Shown here piece after piece: positions 1 to 6,891 of a stretch of 13,107 bases of DNA. The DNA lies in contig JAEEQI010000057.1 in the NCBI GenBank assembly GCA_016285215.1, forward strand, positions 1-13,107, given 5' to 3'. A model generated the notes under the pieces. The model was not told where the DNA came from. It was given only the letters and a program-made list of their open reading frames with translations, and did not search any database. Numbering within the stretch: the stretch's first letter is position 1; every line of letters starts with the position of its first letter. Source of the DNA: Bacteroidales bacterium (GTDB lineage: Bacteria > Bacteroidota > Bacteroidia > Bacteroidales > UBA932). Position numbers and translations under genes: made by a program.

Positions 1-2031
1 ACGGCGGATACGTCGGATGTCTTTACCCTTTCGCCCCAAGGCGGCCGCGTGCGCATTGGCGGCAACAATGCCAATTCGATGGCGGTGGGCCTGAACCACT
101 ACCTTAAATATTACTGCCACGTGAACGTGGGGTGGTTCTCCTGGGACAAGGTAACTATGCCTTCCAAACTGCCCAAAGTGCCGGAGCCGGTGACCATCCA
201 GGCCCGCGTGCCGGACCGTTTCTTCCTCAACTACTGCACGTACGGCTACACTATGCCTTGGTGGAAATGGGCCGAATGGGAGCATTTCATTGACTGGATG
301 GCCCTGCAGGGCATCAACCTGCCGCTGGCCATCACCGGTCAGGAGGCCATCTGGTACCAGATTTGGACCGAGATGGGGCTCTCCGACGAGGAGGTGCGGG
401 CATACTTCACCGGCCCGGCTCACCTGCCTTGGCACCGTATGCTCAATATCGACCGCTGGGGCGGCCCGCTCCCCCACTCCTGGCTGGAGGGACAGGCCGA
501 ATTACAGAAGCAAATCGTGGCCCGCGAGCGTGAGCTCAATATGAAGCCCGTGCTGCCGGCTTTTGCCGGACACGTGCCGCCGGAGCTTAAACGGATTCGG
601 CCCGAAGCCCAGATTGAACGGATGAGCGACTGGGCCGGCTTCCCGCTGGAGGACTTCCCGTGGTTCCTGGACCCTATGGACCCGCTGTTCCCGGAGATTC
701 AGAAGAAGTTTGTGGAGAAGGAAACCGAGATGTACGGGACCGACCATATTTATGGCATCGACCTCTTTAACGAGATGATTCCCAAGAGCTGGGAGCCCGA
801 TTACCTCTCCCGCGTGAGCCGGCAGTGCTATGAGTCGCTGGCTGCCGTGGATCCGGAGGCGGTGTGGCTGCAGATGACCTGGCTCTTCTGGAACGAGCGC
901 AAATACTGGACGCAGGACCGCATTGAGCCGTATATCACCTCTTATCCTTCGGAGAAGTCCCTGCTGCTGGACTACTACTGCGAGCGGCAGGAGGTCTGGC
1001 GCCAGACGCAGAGCTACTACGGCGTGCCGTTCATCTGGTGTTACCTGGGCAACTTTGGCGGTAACACGTATTTGGCCGGCAATTTTGAAGATATTGCAGG
1101 CCGAATAGAGGGCACTTTCGCAGAGGCCGGGGCCAATTTCAAGGGCCTGGGCTCCACGCTGGAGGGCTTCGACTGCAACCCGTTTATGTACCAGTTCATC
1201 TTTGAGAAGGCCTGGGATTCGCCGAGGCATAAGGATTTGTCTGAGTATGCTGTTTCTTTGGCCGATAGCCGGATTGGGTTTGAGTCTGCTACGGGCCGTG
1301 AAGCCTGGAAGCTGCTGCTGGACAGCGTATATGTGGACCGTTCGGTTCCGGGACATAGTCCTATTATGAATCTTCGGCCCTCTTTCAAGAGGTCCAGTTC
1401 CTATCATTCTTCCGTGCGGTTTACGTATGAGAATGAGCAGCTTCGGAAGGCGGTAGAGCTGTTGCTGCAGGAGCCGTCGCACGCCAGCGCGTATGAGTTT
1501 GACGTGGTCAACCTCACGCGGCAGTACCTGTCCAATGGCTTCGAGGCCACGTTTGCGGCTTACAAGACGGCGTATGAGGCCGGGGACCGTGCTGCGATGG
1601 CTTCATTGCAATCTGAGCTACTGGGCGTGTTCGATACTATGGAGAAGTTGCTGTCTACGCAGACCTACTTCCTGGTGGGCAAATGGATAGCCGATGCCCG
1701 TGCCTGGGGAGCCACCCCCGATGAGTCCGATTACTTTGAATCCAACGCCCGTAATCTCCTCACGTCCTGGGGTCCTCGCGGCAACCTGCTCACCGACTAC
1801 GCCGACCGCACCTGGGCCGGCCTCGTAAGCACCTACTACAAAGGCCGTTGGCAACTCTTCTTCGATGCCGTCAACGCCTCCCTCGACGCCGGCGTGGCCC
1901 TCGATGAAGACGCCCTCCTGGAACAGATCAAGGACTTTGAGTACGCCTGGTGGGCCCACCGCCCCGGCACCTTTGCCTCCACCCCCACAGGGGATCCGGT
2001 AGCCGCCGTTCGCGAGGCTTTGGCCCTCTGA
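1..2031 (+). CDS. Alpha-N-acetylglucosaminidase (GH89, NAGLU family), 5'-partial
   Basis: The reading frame is open from base 1 and ends at TGA 2029-2031 (676 codons seen), so the start and probably a signal peptide and N-terminal domain lie left of the window. A GTG at 49 is internal, not a start. Family hallmarks appear in order: the NNxxSMAxGLNHYLKYYCH segment that ends the N-terminal domain, the WxxWEHFIDWMALQGINLPLA barrel strand with GQEAIW, GPxxxxWHRM with WGGPLP, then YGIDLFNEM and LGNFGGN, and finally STLEGFDCNP. The Glu of FNEM (codon about 258 here) and the Glu of LEGF (about 388) match the two catalytic glutamates known for GH89. The family removes terminal alpha-linked GlcNAc from heparan sulfate or mucin-type glycans, normally outside the cytoplasm. 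A hairpin terminator follows. The substrate cannot be told from sequence. Confidence 0.93.
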   Translation, partial: TADTSDVFTLSPQGGRVRIGGNNANSMAVGLNHYLKYYCHVNVGWFSWDKVTMPSKLPKVPEPVTIQARVPDRFFLNYCTYGYTMPWWKWAEWEHFIDWMALQGINLPLAITGQEAIWYQIWTEMGLSDEEVRAYFTGPAHLPWHRMLNIDRWGGPLPHSWLEGQAELQKQIVARERELNMKPVLPAFAGHVPPELKRIRPEAQIERMSDWAGFPLEDFPWFLDPMDPLFPEIQKKFVEKETEMYGTDHIYGIDLFNEMIPKSWEPDYLSRVSRQCYESLAAVDPEAVWLQMTWLFWNERKYWTQDRIEPYITSYPSEKSLLLDYYCERQEVWRQTQSYYGVPFIWCYLGNFGGNTYLAGNFEDIAGRIEGTFAEAGANFKGLGSTLEGFDCNPFMYQFIFEKAWDSPRHKDLSEYAVSLADSRIGFESATGREAWKLLLDSVYVDRSVPGHSPIMNLRPSFKRSSSYHSSVRFTYENEQLRKAVELLLQEPSHASAYEFDVVNLTRQYLSNGFEATFAAYKTAYEAGDRAAMASLQSELLGVFDTMEKLLSTQTYFLVGKWIADARAWGATPDESDYFESNARNLLTSWGPRGNLLTDYADRTWAGLVSTYYKGRWQLFFDAVNASLDAGVALDEDALLEQIKDFEYAWWAHRPGTFASTPTGDPVAAVREALAL

Positions 2032-2048
2032 TATTGACTCACAAAAAG

Positions 2049-2090
2049 ATACGGGATTCCTTGCAACTTTGCAGGAAATCCCGTATTTTT
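2049..2090. terminator. Intrinsic terminator after the GH89 gene, likely bidirectional
   Basis: A long, nearly perfect hairpin (arms about 2049-2065 and 2070-2086, with single-base bulges) is followed by T2086-T2090 on the + strand and preceded by AAAAA at 2044-2048, which gives a T tract on the - strand. It lies 18 bases after the GH89 stop codon. The same bases carry the predicted promoter of the tRNA gene. Confidence 0.75.
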
Positions 2091-2091
2091 G
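2060..2091 (+). promoter_or_regulatory. Predicted Bacteroidota-type promoter of tRNA-Ala
   Basis: TATTTTTG at 2084-2091 fits the -7 box TAnnTTTG, and TTG at 2061-2063 could serve as the -33 box at a spacing of about 19-20 bases. The start would be near 2097, a few bases before the mature tRNA end at 2102. The promoter lies inside the 3' arm of the upstream terminator hairpin. Confidence 0.6.
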
Positions 2092-2101
2092 CAATCCTTT
2101 T

Positions 2102-2175
2102 GGGGTATTAGCTCAGTTGGCTAGAGCGATAGGTTCGCAATCTATAGGTCAGGGGTTCGACTCCCCTATACTCCA
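2102..2175 (+). tRNA. tRNA-Ala (anticodon CGC)
   Basis: A full cloverleaf can be folded. The 7-bp acceptor stem pairs 2102-2108 with 2168-2174 and includes the G3-U70 pair that is the alanine identity element. The D stem is GCTC/GAGC, the anticodon stem is ATAGG/TCTAT with a G-U closing pair, the loop is TTCGCAA with anticodon CGC at 2136-2138, and the T arm is AGGGG/CCCCT with loop TTCGACT. The discriminator is A2175. The CCA end is not encoded (CTC follows). The anticodon reads GCG, a frequent alanine codon in this GC-rich DNA. Confidence 0.94.
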
Positions 2176-2210
2176 CTCCCCTCATCCCGGGCTTTGACCC
2201 GGGATCTTCG
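2176..2210. repeat. CCCGGG extragenic palindrome, copy 1
   Basis: ATCCCGGG (2184-2191), loop CTTTGA, CCCGGGAT (2198-2205): a perfect 8-bp stem preceded by CTCCCCTC. The same 35-base block occurs at 5632-5666 with two differences, one in the loop and one near the right end. The block starts directly after the tRNA discriminator base and ends just before the lpxB stop codon, between two convergent 3' ends, so it may also help end transcription. It has no strong T tract. Confidence 0.75.
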
Positions 2211-2211
2211 T

Positions 2212-3369
2212 TTAATCCTGTAAAGCGGAAATCATTTCCCTGGCCACGGCTTCAGAGGCGCCGGTGCTGCCCAGGAGGGTACGGATCTGGGCGTAGGAGA
2301 CCTGCATAGCGGCGCGGTAGGCGGAGTCTTCGCAGAGACGGGTGAGCTCGGTTAGGAGGGCCGGGACCTTGACCTCGTTCTGGATGTATTCGCGGAAGGC
2401 TAGGCGGTCCAGGATGAGATTGCCCAGAGAGATGTACTTTACCTTAATATACTTGCGGGCCAGCCAGGCCGGAATCACCGACGAGAGCTTGTAGCTCACC
2501 AGCTGCGGAGTGCCAATGAGGGCGGCCTCCAGCGAGGCCGTGCCGGAATTGATGACGGCCGCACGGGCGTGTCGCAGGGCCCCATAAGTCTCTCCAAACA
2601 CCACTTTCACGTACGGACGTGCGCCAATGTACGGTTCGTAATCGGCCAGGGTGCTGGACGGTGCGGCAGCCACCACAAATAAATCGGAAGGGTGTTTGGC
2701 GTGCCAGGCCGATGCCAGCTCCATATAGACCGGCATCATAGACTTGATCTCCATATTGCGCGAACCGGCCAGGAGGGCTATCCAGGGCTGGTCGGGCAGA
2801 CCGGTGCGCTGCAGGAAGGCCGATTTGGACTCAGAGAGCTGGGGGCTGTCGGCCAGGGCATCCACCAGCGGATTGCCCACATACACGTGCGGGACGCCCT
2901 GCCGCTCAAAGTACGGCTTCTCAAACGGGAACACTATGAAGAGTTTGTCCACATAGTCCCTGAGCTTGGAAACGCGTCTCTCGCGGGAGCCCCATACCTT
3001 GGGGGCAATGTAGTAGAATACCTTGAAGCCGGCCTTGTGGGCAAATTCGGCCATCCTTAAGTTGAACCCCGGATAGTCTATGAGAATGACCACGTCGGGC
3101 TTCCAGGCCAGGATGTCTTTCTGGCAGCTTTCTATGCGCTTTACCAGGCTTCGGCCCTGTTTTATCACTTGCACGAAGCCCATCACGGCGGTGTCCCGGT
3201 AATCGGCTACCAGGCCTGTTCCGGTCTCGTTGGCTTGGAAGACTTCGTTCATCTTGGGCCCTCCCCAGAAACGTATGGCAGCGGCAGGGTCCTGCGCGTA
3301 CAGGCCCTTCATTAAGTTGCTGCCGTGGAGGTCTCCGGAGGCTTCGCCGGCGATGATGTAATACCTCAT
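2212..3369 (-). CDS. lpxB: Lipid-A-disaccharide synthase LpxB
   Basis: LpxB is a peripheral inner-membrane GT19 glycosyltransferase. It joins UDP-2,3-diacylglucosamine and lipid X to form the lipid A disaccharide. The 385-aa product has the usual length and the family motifs: AGEASGDLHGSNL near residue 7, RFWGGPKM, DYPGFNLRMA, YYIAPKVWGSRERR, VFPFEKPYF with VYVGNPLVD, LAGSRNMEIK, and the UDP-sugar site INSGTASLEAALIGTPQLVSYK. The start ATG at 3369-3367 overlaps the surE stop by one base (TAATG), so the two genes are almost surely translationally coupled. The gene ends against the palindrome that separates it from the convergent tRNA gene. Nothing is truncated. Confidence 0.97.
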   Translation of the reverse strand: MRYYIIAGEASGDLHGSNLMKGLYAQDPAAAIRFWGGPKMNEVFQANETGTGLVADYRDTAVMGFVQVIKQGRSLVKRIESCQKDILAWKPDVVILIDYPGFNLRMAEFAHKAGFKVFYYIAPKVWGSRERRVSKLRDYVDKLFIVFPFEKPYFERQGVPHVYVGNPLVDALADSPQLSESKSAFLQRTGLPDQPWIALLAGSRNMEIKSMMPVYMELASAWHAKHPSDLFVVAAAPSSTLADYEPYIGARPYVKVVFGETYGALRHARAAVINSGTASLEAALIGTPQLVSYKLSSVIPAWLARKYIKVKYISLGNLILDRLAFREYIQNEVKVPALLTELTRLCEDSAYRAAMQVSYAQIRTLLGSTGASEAVAREMISALQD

Positions 3370-4196
3370 TAGAACTTGATGTTCTTAAGGCGCTGATACT
3401 CAGCCACGTCCGTCATACGGGCGTTGAAGGGCACAATGGTGATATAGCCCTGCTCCAGGAGGAGGTGGTCTGCGTTTTCGGAATCGGGGTCGTCGTTCAC
3501 GAAGGTTCCGCGCATAAACACGGCCTTCTCTCCGTCCTCCAGGTTCACACGGTAGTGCTGCCAGAGGAAGCTGTCGTTCAGGACACCCAGGCTGTTCTCA
3601 TCCCAGGGCTCGAACTCCTTGACCCAGTGGCCCAGGCCCTGGTGCGCAATGCGAACGCCCTTGATCTCCTTCTTGGGCATAGCCGGGAAGTTCACATTAT
3701 AATAGAGGCCGGGATGGTTCTCGGGCCAGTTGTCCAGAAGCTTTTTCATAATGCCCGGCAGAAGGGCTTCTACGGCCGAAAAGTCAGCGTCCGAGCGGAA
3801 GTCGCAGAGGGAAACGCCAATGGCCTTGCAACCGTTGATGACGGCTTCTTCGGCCGCACCCAGCGTACCGCTGTAGTTGGCGGCCATAGAGGCGTTGGTG
3901 CCGTGGTTGACGCCAGCCACCACCAGGTCGGGGTCGCGGTTTTCGTACTTAAACTCCAGGCCGAATTTCACGCACGATGCGGGAGTGGCGTCCAGATAGG
4001 TCCACTTGCCCGGTTTTTCGTTGGGGAGATCCTTGTAGGCCAGCTGCTTCACACCCAGCGAAACAGCCATAGAGGTAGCACTCTGGTGGAACTTGGGGGC
4101 CACTACGGTGACGTCTCCAAACTTCTTCATAACGCGCGCCAGCACGTGGATTCCGGCGGCCTTGTATCCGTCGTCGTTGCAAATAAGTATCTTCAT
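3369..4196 (-). CDS. surE: 5'/3'-nucleotidase SurE
   Basis: SurE is a metal-dependent phosphatase for nucleoside 5'- and 3'-monophosphates, also active on short polyphosphate in some species. The 275-aa product is close to the family length. It starts MKILICNDDGY, where D8 and D9 are metal ligands. S39 lies in HQSATS and N97 in AGVNHGTN, the other two ligands of the family. SGTLGAAEEA and the NVNFP segment are also typical. It is the first gene of the surE-lpxB pair. The ATG at 4196 is supported by the motif at residues 5-10 and by a TATCTTTG promoter box ending only 5 bases upstream, which implies a leaderless or almost leaderless mRNA. A divergent lipoprotein gene starts 39 bases away. Confidence 0.96.
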   Translation of the reverse strand: MKILICNDDGYKAAGIHVLARVMKKFGDVTVVAPKFHQSATSMAVSLGVKQLAYKDLPNEKPGKWTYLDATPASCVKFGLEFKYENRDPDLVVAGVNHGTNASMAANYSGTLGAAEEAVINGCKAIGVSLCDFRSDADFSAVEALLPGIMKKLLDNWPENHPGLYYNVNFPAMPKKEIKGVRIAHQGLGHWVKEFEPWDENSLGVLNDSFLWQHYRVNLEDGEKAVFMRGTFVNDDPDSENADHLLLEQGYITIVPFNARMTDVAEYQRLKNIKF

Positions 4197-4201
4197 AGAG
4201 A

Positions 4202-4209
4202 CAAAGATA
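4202..4209 (-). promoter_or_regulatory. -7 promoter box (TATCTTTG) of surE-lpxB
   Basis: On the minus strand, TATCTTTG fits TAnnTTTG exactly and ends 5 bases before the surE ATG. With the usual distance from box to start site, transcription would begin at or within a few bases of the ATG. No clear TTTG -33 box is visible. Confidence 0.6.
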
Positions 4210-4221
4210 CGGAATTTTACG

Positions 4222-4229
4222 TATATTTG
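4222..4229 (+). promoter_or_regulatory. -7 promoter box (TATATTTG) of the lipoprotein hydrolase gene
   Basis: TATATTTG fits TAnnTTTG and ends 5 bases before the ATG at 4235. It is divergent from the surE box, with 12 bases between the two. No good -33 box is seen. The arrangement implies a leaderless or nearly leaderless transcript. Confidence 0.6.
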
Positions 4230-4234
4230 TACTT

Positions 4235-5410
4235 ATGAAACGCCACATAATAACACTTGTACTGGGTCTGGCTGCCATTTCGTGCGCCACACGTACCCAG
4301 GAGGTTGTCACAACCATTCCCATTGTAGACCAGGTCCTAACCACGCCCGGAGAGGTAAGCAAATACAAATCCCAGCTCTTCAAGCAGTGGAAAGACAGTA
4401 TCCGCACCGCCACCCAGGCAGAATACGACGCCCAGGCGCTGGATATGGACGACTACACAATGAAGCTCTGGTGGAAGGTGTACGGAGAAAAGCCGGCCGG
4501 CGGCCGTTCCCTCTACATCTCCCTGCACGGAGGCGGAAAGGCCGAACCTGAGGTCAACGACCAGCAGTGGGAAAACCAAAAGAAGCTCTACGAGCCCGCA
4601 GAAGGCGTATACCTGGCCCCGCGTGCCATAGTCAATACCTGGGACCTGCACTTTGTTCCGCAGGCCGATGTCTTCTACGAGCGCATCATAGAAATGATGG
4701 TAGCCTTTGAGGATGTGAACCCCAATAAGGTGTATCTGTTAGGTTATTCTGCCGGTGGCGACGCTGTCTGGCGCCTGGCCCCCCGCATGGCCGACCACTG
4801 GGCCGCGGCCTCTATGATGGCCGGTCACCCCGGTGACGTGGTGCTGGAAGGCCTCCGCAACACACCGTTTATGATTTGGTGCGGCGCCAATGACGATGCC
4901 TACGACCGCAACAAAGAATGCGAGAAGCGCATCCAGGAGATGGATGCCCTGCAGGCCTCCGACCCTGCCGGTTACGTCCACGAGGGCCACATTGTTCCCG
5001 ACAAGGGCCACTGGATGGACCGCGAAGACGCAGCCGCCATTGAGTGGATGTCCAAGTACACCCGCAACCCCTATCCCAAGAAAGTGGTCTGGGTCCAGGG
5101 AGACGTGATGAAGGAATCCTTCTACTGGCTGGGCATACCCCTCACCGAGGCCGCCAAGGGCTCCAAGGTGGTAGCCACCGTGGACCGTGACACCAACACC
5201 GTAGACGTAGAGTGGTGCGACTACACCCGCCTCACCGTGTATATGAACGACGATATACTGGACCTGGACAAGCCCGTCCACATCCTCTTCGGCGGCCGTG
5301 AGCTCTTCAGCGGTATGGTGGAGCGCAACGCCAACAACATCCGCCGCAACCTCCTGGCCCGCGAAGACCCCGCCTACGCCTTCCCCGCCCAGGTCACCGT
5401 CACGCTATAG
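4235..5410 (+). CDS. Lipoprotein alpha/beta-hydrolase (esterase-like)
   Basis: The 391-aa product begins with a lipoprotein signal peptide, MKRHIITLVLGLAAIS, with lipobox AISC and Cys17 as the lipidated residue, so it should be anchored in the periplasm or outer membrane. The rest is an alpha/beta-hydrolase: LHGGG (98-101) as the oxyanion hole, GYSAGG (170-175) with Ser172 as nucleophile, GANDDAYD (217-224) carrying the likely acid, and DKGHW with His259 as the catalytic base. These fit the PHB-depolymerase-like or acetyl-xylan/feruloyl-esterase-like group, but the substrate is not deducible. The C-terminal 120 residues look beta-rich and do not match a domain I recognise. The start is fixed by the signal peptide. 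The gene stands alone, divergent from surE, and is followed by a terminator hairpin. Confidence 0.82.
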   Translation: MKRHIITLVLGLAAISCATRTQEVVTTIPIVDQVLTTPGEVSKYKSQLFKQWKDSIRTATQAEYDAQALDMDDYTMKLWWKVYGEKPAGGRSLYISLHGGGKAEPEVNDQQWENQKKLYEPAEGVYLAPRAIVNTWDLHFVPQADVFYERIIEMMVAFEDVNPNKVYLLGYSAGGDAVWRLAPRMADHWAAASMMAGHPGDVVLEGLRNTPFMIWCGANDDAYDRNKECEKRIQEMDALQASDPAGYVHEGHIVPDKGHWMDREDAAAIEWMSKYTRNPYPKKVVWVQGDVMKESFYWLGIPLTEAAKGSKVVATVDRDTNTVDVEWCDYTRLTVYMNDDILDLDKPVHILFGGRELFSGMVERNANNIRRNLLAREDPAYAFPAQVTVTL

Positions 5411-5434
5411 ACTCTCCTCGAGTCCACGACAACT

Positions 5435-5465
5435 AACCGACCCCGTCCGGGGCCGGTTTGTTTGT
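5435..5465 (+). terminator. Terminator-like hairpin after the lipoprotein hydrolase
   Basis: AACCGACCCC (5435-5444), loop GTCC, GGGGCCGGTT (5449-5458): a 10-bp stem with one A-C mismatch, followed by a T-rich but interrupted tract (TTGTTTGT). It is 25 bases after the stop codon. Confidence 0.6.
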
Positions 5466-5496
5466 GCCTTTCCCCTCTCCCGGCCCTCACCACCGT

Positions 5497-5584
5497 CATG
5501 CCCGGCCCCGACCGTCGTCATGCCCGGCCCCGACCGTCGTCACGCCCGGCCCCGACCGTCGTCATGCCCGGCCCCGACCGGGCA
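5497..5584. repeat. 22-bp GC-rich tandem repeat, four copies
   Basis: Copies begin at 5497, 5519, 5541 and 5563 (CATG or CACG followed by CCCGGCCCCGACC). The first three are full length (one C for T in the third). The last ends as a perfect hairpin, ATGCCCGG-CCCCGA-CCGGGCAT, at 5564-5585. It is noncoding and lies between the hydrolase terminator and the GTCGCAGGT array, with the same 22-bp period as that array. Confidence 0.85.
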
Positions 5585-5586
5585 TC

Positions 5587-5630
5587 TCTCCCCCTGATTT
5601 CGGCCTTCTCTTCCCCTGATTTTGGCCTCC
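5587..5630. repeat. Imperfect 22-bp direct repeat (CCCCTGATTT units)
   Basis: Two units carrying CCCCTGATTT (5591 and 5613) followed by a GGCCT-type end are 22 bases apart. A third, weaker unit begins the CCCGGG palindrome block at 5634. This bridges the 22-bp tandem repeat and the palindrome, so the whole stretch 5497-5666 is repeat-derived. Confidence 0.6.
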
Positions 5631-5631
5631 T

Positions 5632-5666
5632 CTCCCCTCATCCCGGGCTCTGACCCGGGATCTCCG
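5632..5666. repeat. CCCGGG extragenic palindrome, copy 2
   Basis: ATCCCGGG (5640-5647), loop CTCTGA, CCCGGGAT (5654-5661), with the same CTCCCCTC prefix as copy 1 at 2176. The two 35-base blocks differ at two positions. It lies 9 bases left of the first GTCGCAGGT motif. A diverged counterpart, inverted, seems to sit at about 8044-8066 beyond the right array. Confidence 0.75.
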
Positions 5667-5675
5667 GCCAGGGCC

Positions 5676-5836
5676 GTCGCAGGTCATCGCCCAAAACGTC
5701 GCAGGTCCGCATTTTTTCCTCCACCTGCGACGCCAGAGGCCACAGGGACCACAAAAGCGTCGCAGGTTAGCCATTTTTTGCGGACCTGCGACACTTTGTC
5801 ACCCCACCTGCGACACTTCACTTAGATACCTGCGAC
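5676..5836. repeat. Left GTCGCAGGT/ACCTGCGAC array (REP-like), seven motifs
   Basis: Forward motifs GTCGCAGGT start at 5676, 5698 and 5759. Reverse motifs ACCTGCGAC start at 5723, 5784, 5806 and 5828. Like-oriented neighbours are 22 bases apart. Facing pairs (5698/5723 and 5759/5784) are 25 apart and form 9-bp stems with 16-base loops that contain T6. The two hairpin blocks are separated by 27 bases. The array is an inverted copy of 7860-8020, of identical length (161 bp), with clearly conserved inter-motif sequence. All seven motifs are exact. Confidence 0.95.
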
Positions 5837-6081
5837 GGGGCCTCCGATCTTCGGCCTGCAACTTCTGCACGCTGTGACTGAAACGGATAAAAATTTACAA
5901 TGCATTGTTTATCGGCACGTTATGGGCTCGACAAGTAATCAAAAACATAAAAATACTGCAATTATCCGTTTGGATGGCCAGAAAAATCGGCCCTACAAGG
6001 CCCTGGAAGGGCGAAAATGCAATTAAACGTTTCTTTATTCGTTACACCGATATTGTTTCTTTCCTTTGCAAAAAAAAGATT
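5837..6081 (+). promoter_or_regulatory. Upstream region and possible promoter of the RAYT operon
   Basis: These 245 bases lie between the left array and the first gene and are AT-rich from about 5880. TTCCTTTG at 6061-6068 differs from TAnnTTTG by one base, and 13 A-rich bases follow before ATG 6082. A small hairpin, GCCCT-GGA-AGGGC, lies at about 6000-6012. The same frame stays open back to 5905, but that extension is basic and shows no domain, so I treat it as untranslated. Confidence 0.4.
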
Positions 6082-6465
6082 ATGCAAAACTTACTAAACA
6101 TTACTTTGCAGGACGACAACAGCCTGCTCGTAACCAGCGACGTTTTCACCCTAAGCGTCACTGATGAGAATGCAATCCTAGCTCTCGCACGCAGATTTAT
6201 GAGGGCCGATGACTACAAAAGCATCCACCCCATCTTGAAGGACAACCTGATCCAGTGGCGTCGTGCCGTGGCAAAAGAGAAAAATCTTTCGGCCTTTCTT
6301 ATTATGACCAACAGCACTCTGTTTGCTATCTCCGACCGAGCCCCTATGACGGAAGAGGCCCTGCAGGCCATTCCTGGCTTTGGTGTCTCACGCTTTGCCA
6401 AGTATGGAGAGGACATTCTGGCTATTGTTGAAGAAAGTCTATTAAAAGAGAAAAGCACAATATGA
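6082..6465 (+). CDS. Stand-alone HRDC-domain protein
   Basis: The 127-aa product has an HRDC domain at about residues 52-118: LIQWRRAVAKEKNLSAF, then TLFAISDRAPMTEEALQAIPGFG, then KYGEDILAIVEE. This matches the helix pattern and the I-PGFG...YG core seen at the C-termini of RecQ and RNase D, where the domain binds single-stranded or structured nucleic acid. No helicase or nuclease domain is attached. The N-terminal 45 residues hold a beta-hairpin-like stretch (LLNITLQDDN...TSD) that resembles the start of the next protein. ATG 6082 is chosen because it follows an A-rich leader and a near-consensus promoter box. The gene overlaps the next one by 4 bases (ATGA). I infer a role in handling hairpin ssDNA for the transposase. 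Confidence 0.8.
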   Translation: MQNLLNITLQDDNSLLVTSDVFTLSVTDENAILALARRFMRADDYKSIHPILKDNLIQWRRAVAKEKNLSAFLIMTNSTLFAISDRAPMTEEALQAIPGFGVSRFAKYGEDILAIVEESLLKEKSTI

Positions 6466-6890
6466 AAAAGTTTCTTGAAGTCCTAATGGACGATAATGGT
6501 GAGCTACATCTTAGCACCGACATTGAGTTTGCCGACTCCATTGAAAGACCGGTCAAAGACATAAAAGCATTTGAAAAAATATACGACAAAATAAACAGAA
6601 GGGCCATCCGAGGCTTAGTTAATGCCGTATGGAATGAAAAGAATCAGGATGTTGCCAAGGCTATTCGCTATTTGTCTATGGCCGAAATCATTACGTGCGC
6701 AGAACCATACCAGGGGATTGAAGAACTATGGTACTCAATGATGTTTCATTATCTGCCCCACTATGAGAGGTATTCTGATCAGCTTAAGGTACCCTATGGT
6801 TACAACCCCTCTAACAAAGTAAGGCCGCTCAGTATGGATAGCCAACAAGGCTTTGTGTCTATCCCATTCAAAATGCCAGGAATGAATTAG
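6462..6890 (+). CDS. Uncharacterised protein of the RAYT operon
   Basis: The 142-aa product is not a family I recognise. It has no signal peptide or membrane segment. Residues 4-21 (FLEVLMDDNGELHLSTDI) align without gaps to residues 4-21 of the HRDC protein, with the same hydrophobic spacing and shared L5, D11, L15 and D20. The middle is mostly helical by composition (KAFEKIYDKINRRAIRGLVNAVWNEK...AKAIRYLSMAEI). The C-terminal third is rich in aromatic residues and Pro (YHYLPHYERY-type stretch, then a short GFVSIPFKMPG tail). The start ATG overlaps the upstream stop, and its stop is one base before the transposase ATG. It is most likely an accessory factor of the transposase. That function is inferred from position only. 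Confidence 0.75.
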   Translation: MKKFLEVLMDDNGELHLSTDIEFADSIERPVKDIKAFEKIYDKINRRAIRGLVNAVWNEKNQDVAKAIRYLSMAEIITCAEPYQGIEELWYSMMFHYLPHYERYSDQLKVPYGYNPSNKVRPLSMDSQQGFVSIPFKMPGMN

Positions 6891-6891
6891 T

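Noticed and set aside
502..1482. 326-aa minus-strand open frame inside GH89
   Set aside because: It is a shadow of a confidently identified GC-rich gene and shows no domain.
3465..4238. Plus-strand open frame antisense to surE
   Set aside because: SurE has all its motifs on the other strand; this frame has none and no promoter.
5298..5653. Pro/Arg-rich open frames over the 22-bp tandem repeat
   Set aside because: They are products of GC-rich repeats without stop codons; no start signal and no recognisable protein.
5905..6081. 59-residue N-terminal extension of the HRDC protein
   Set aside because: It shows no domain, begins in the repeat-derived upstream region and would cover the likely promoter at 6061; ATG 6082 is better placed.
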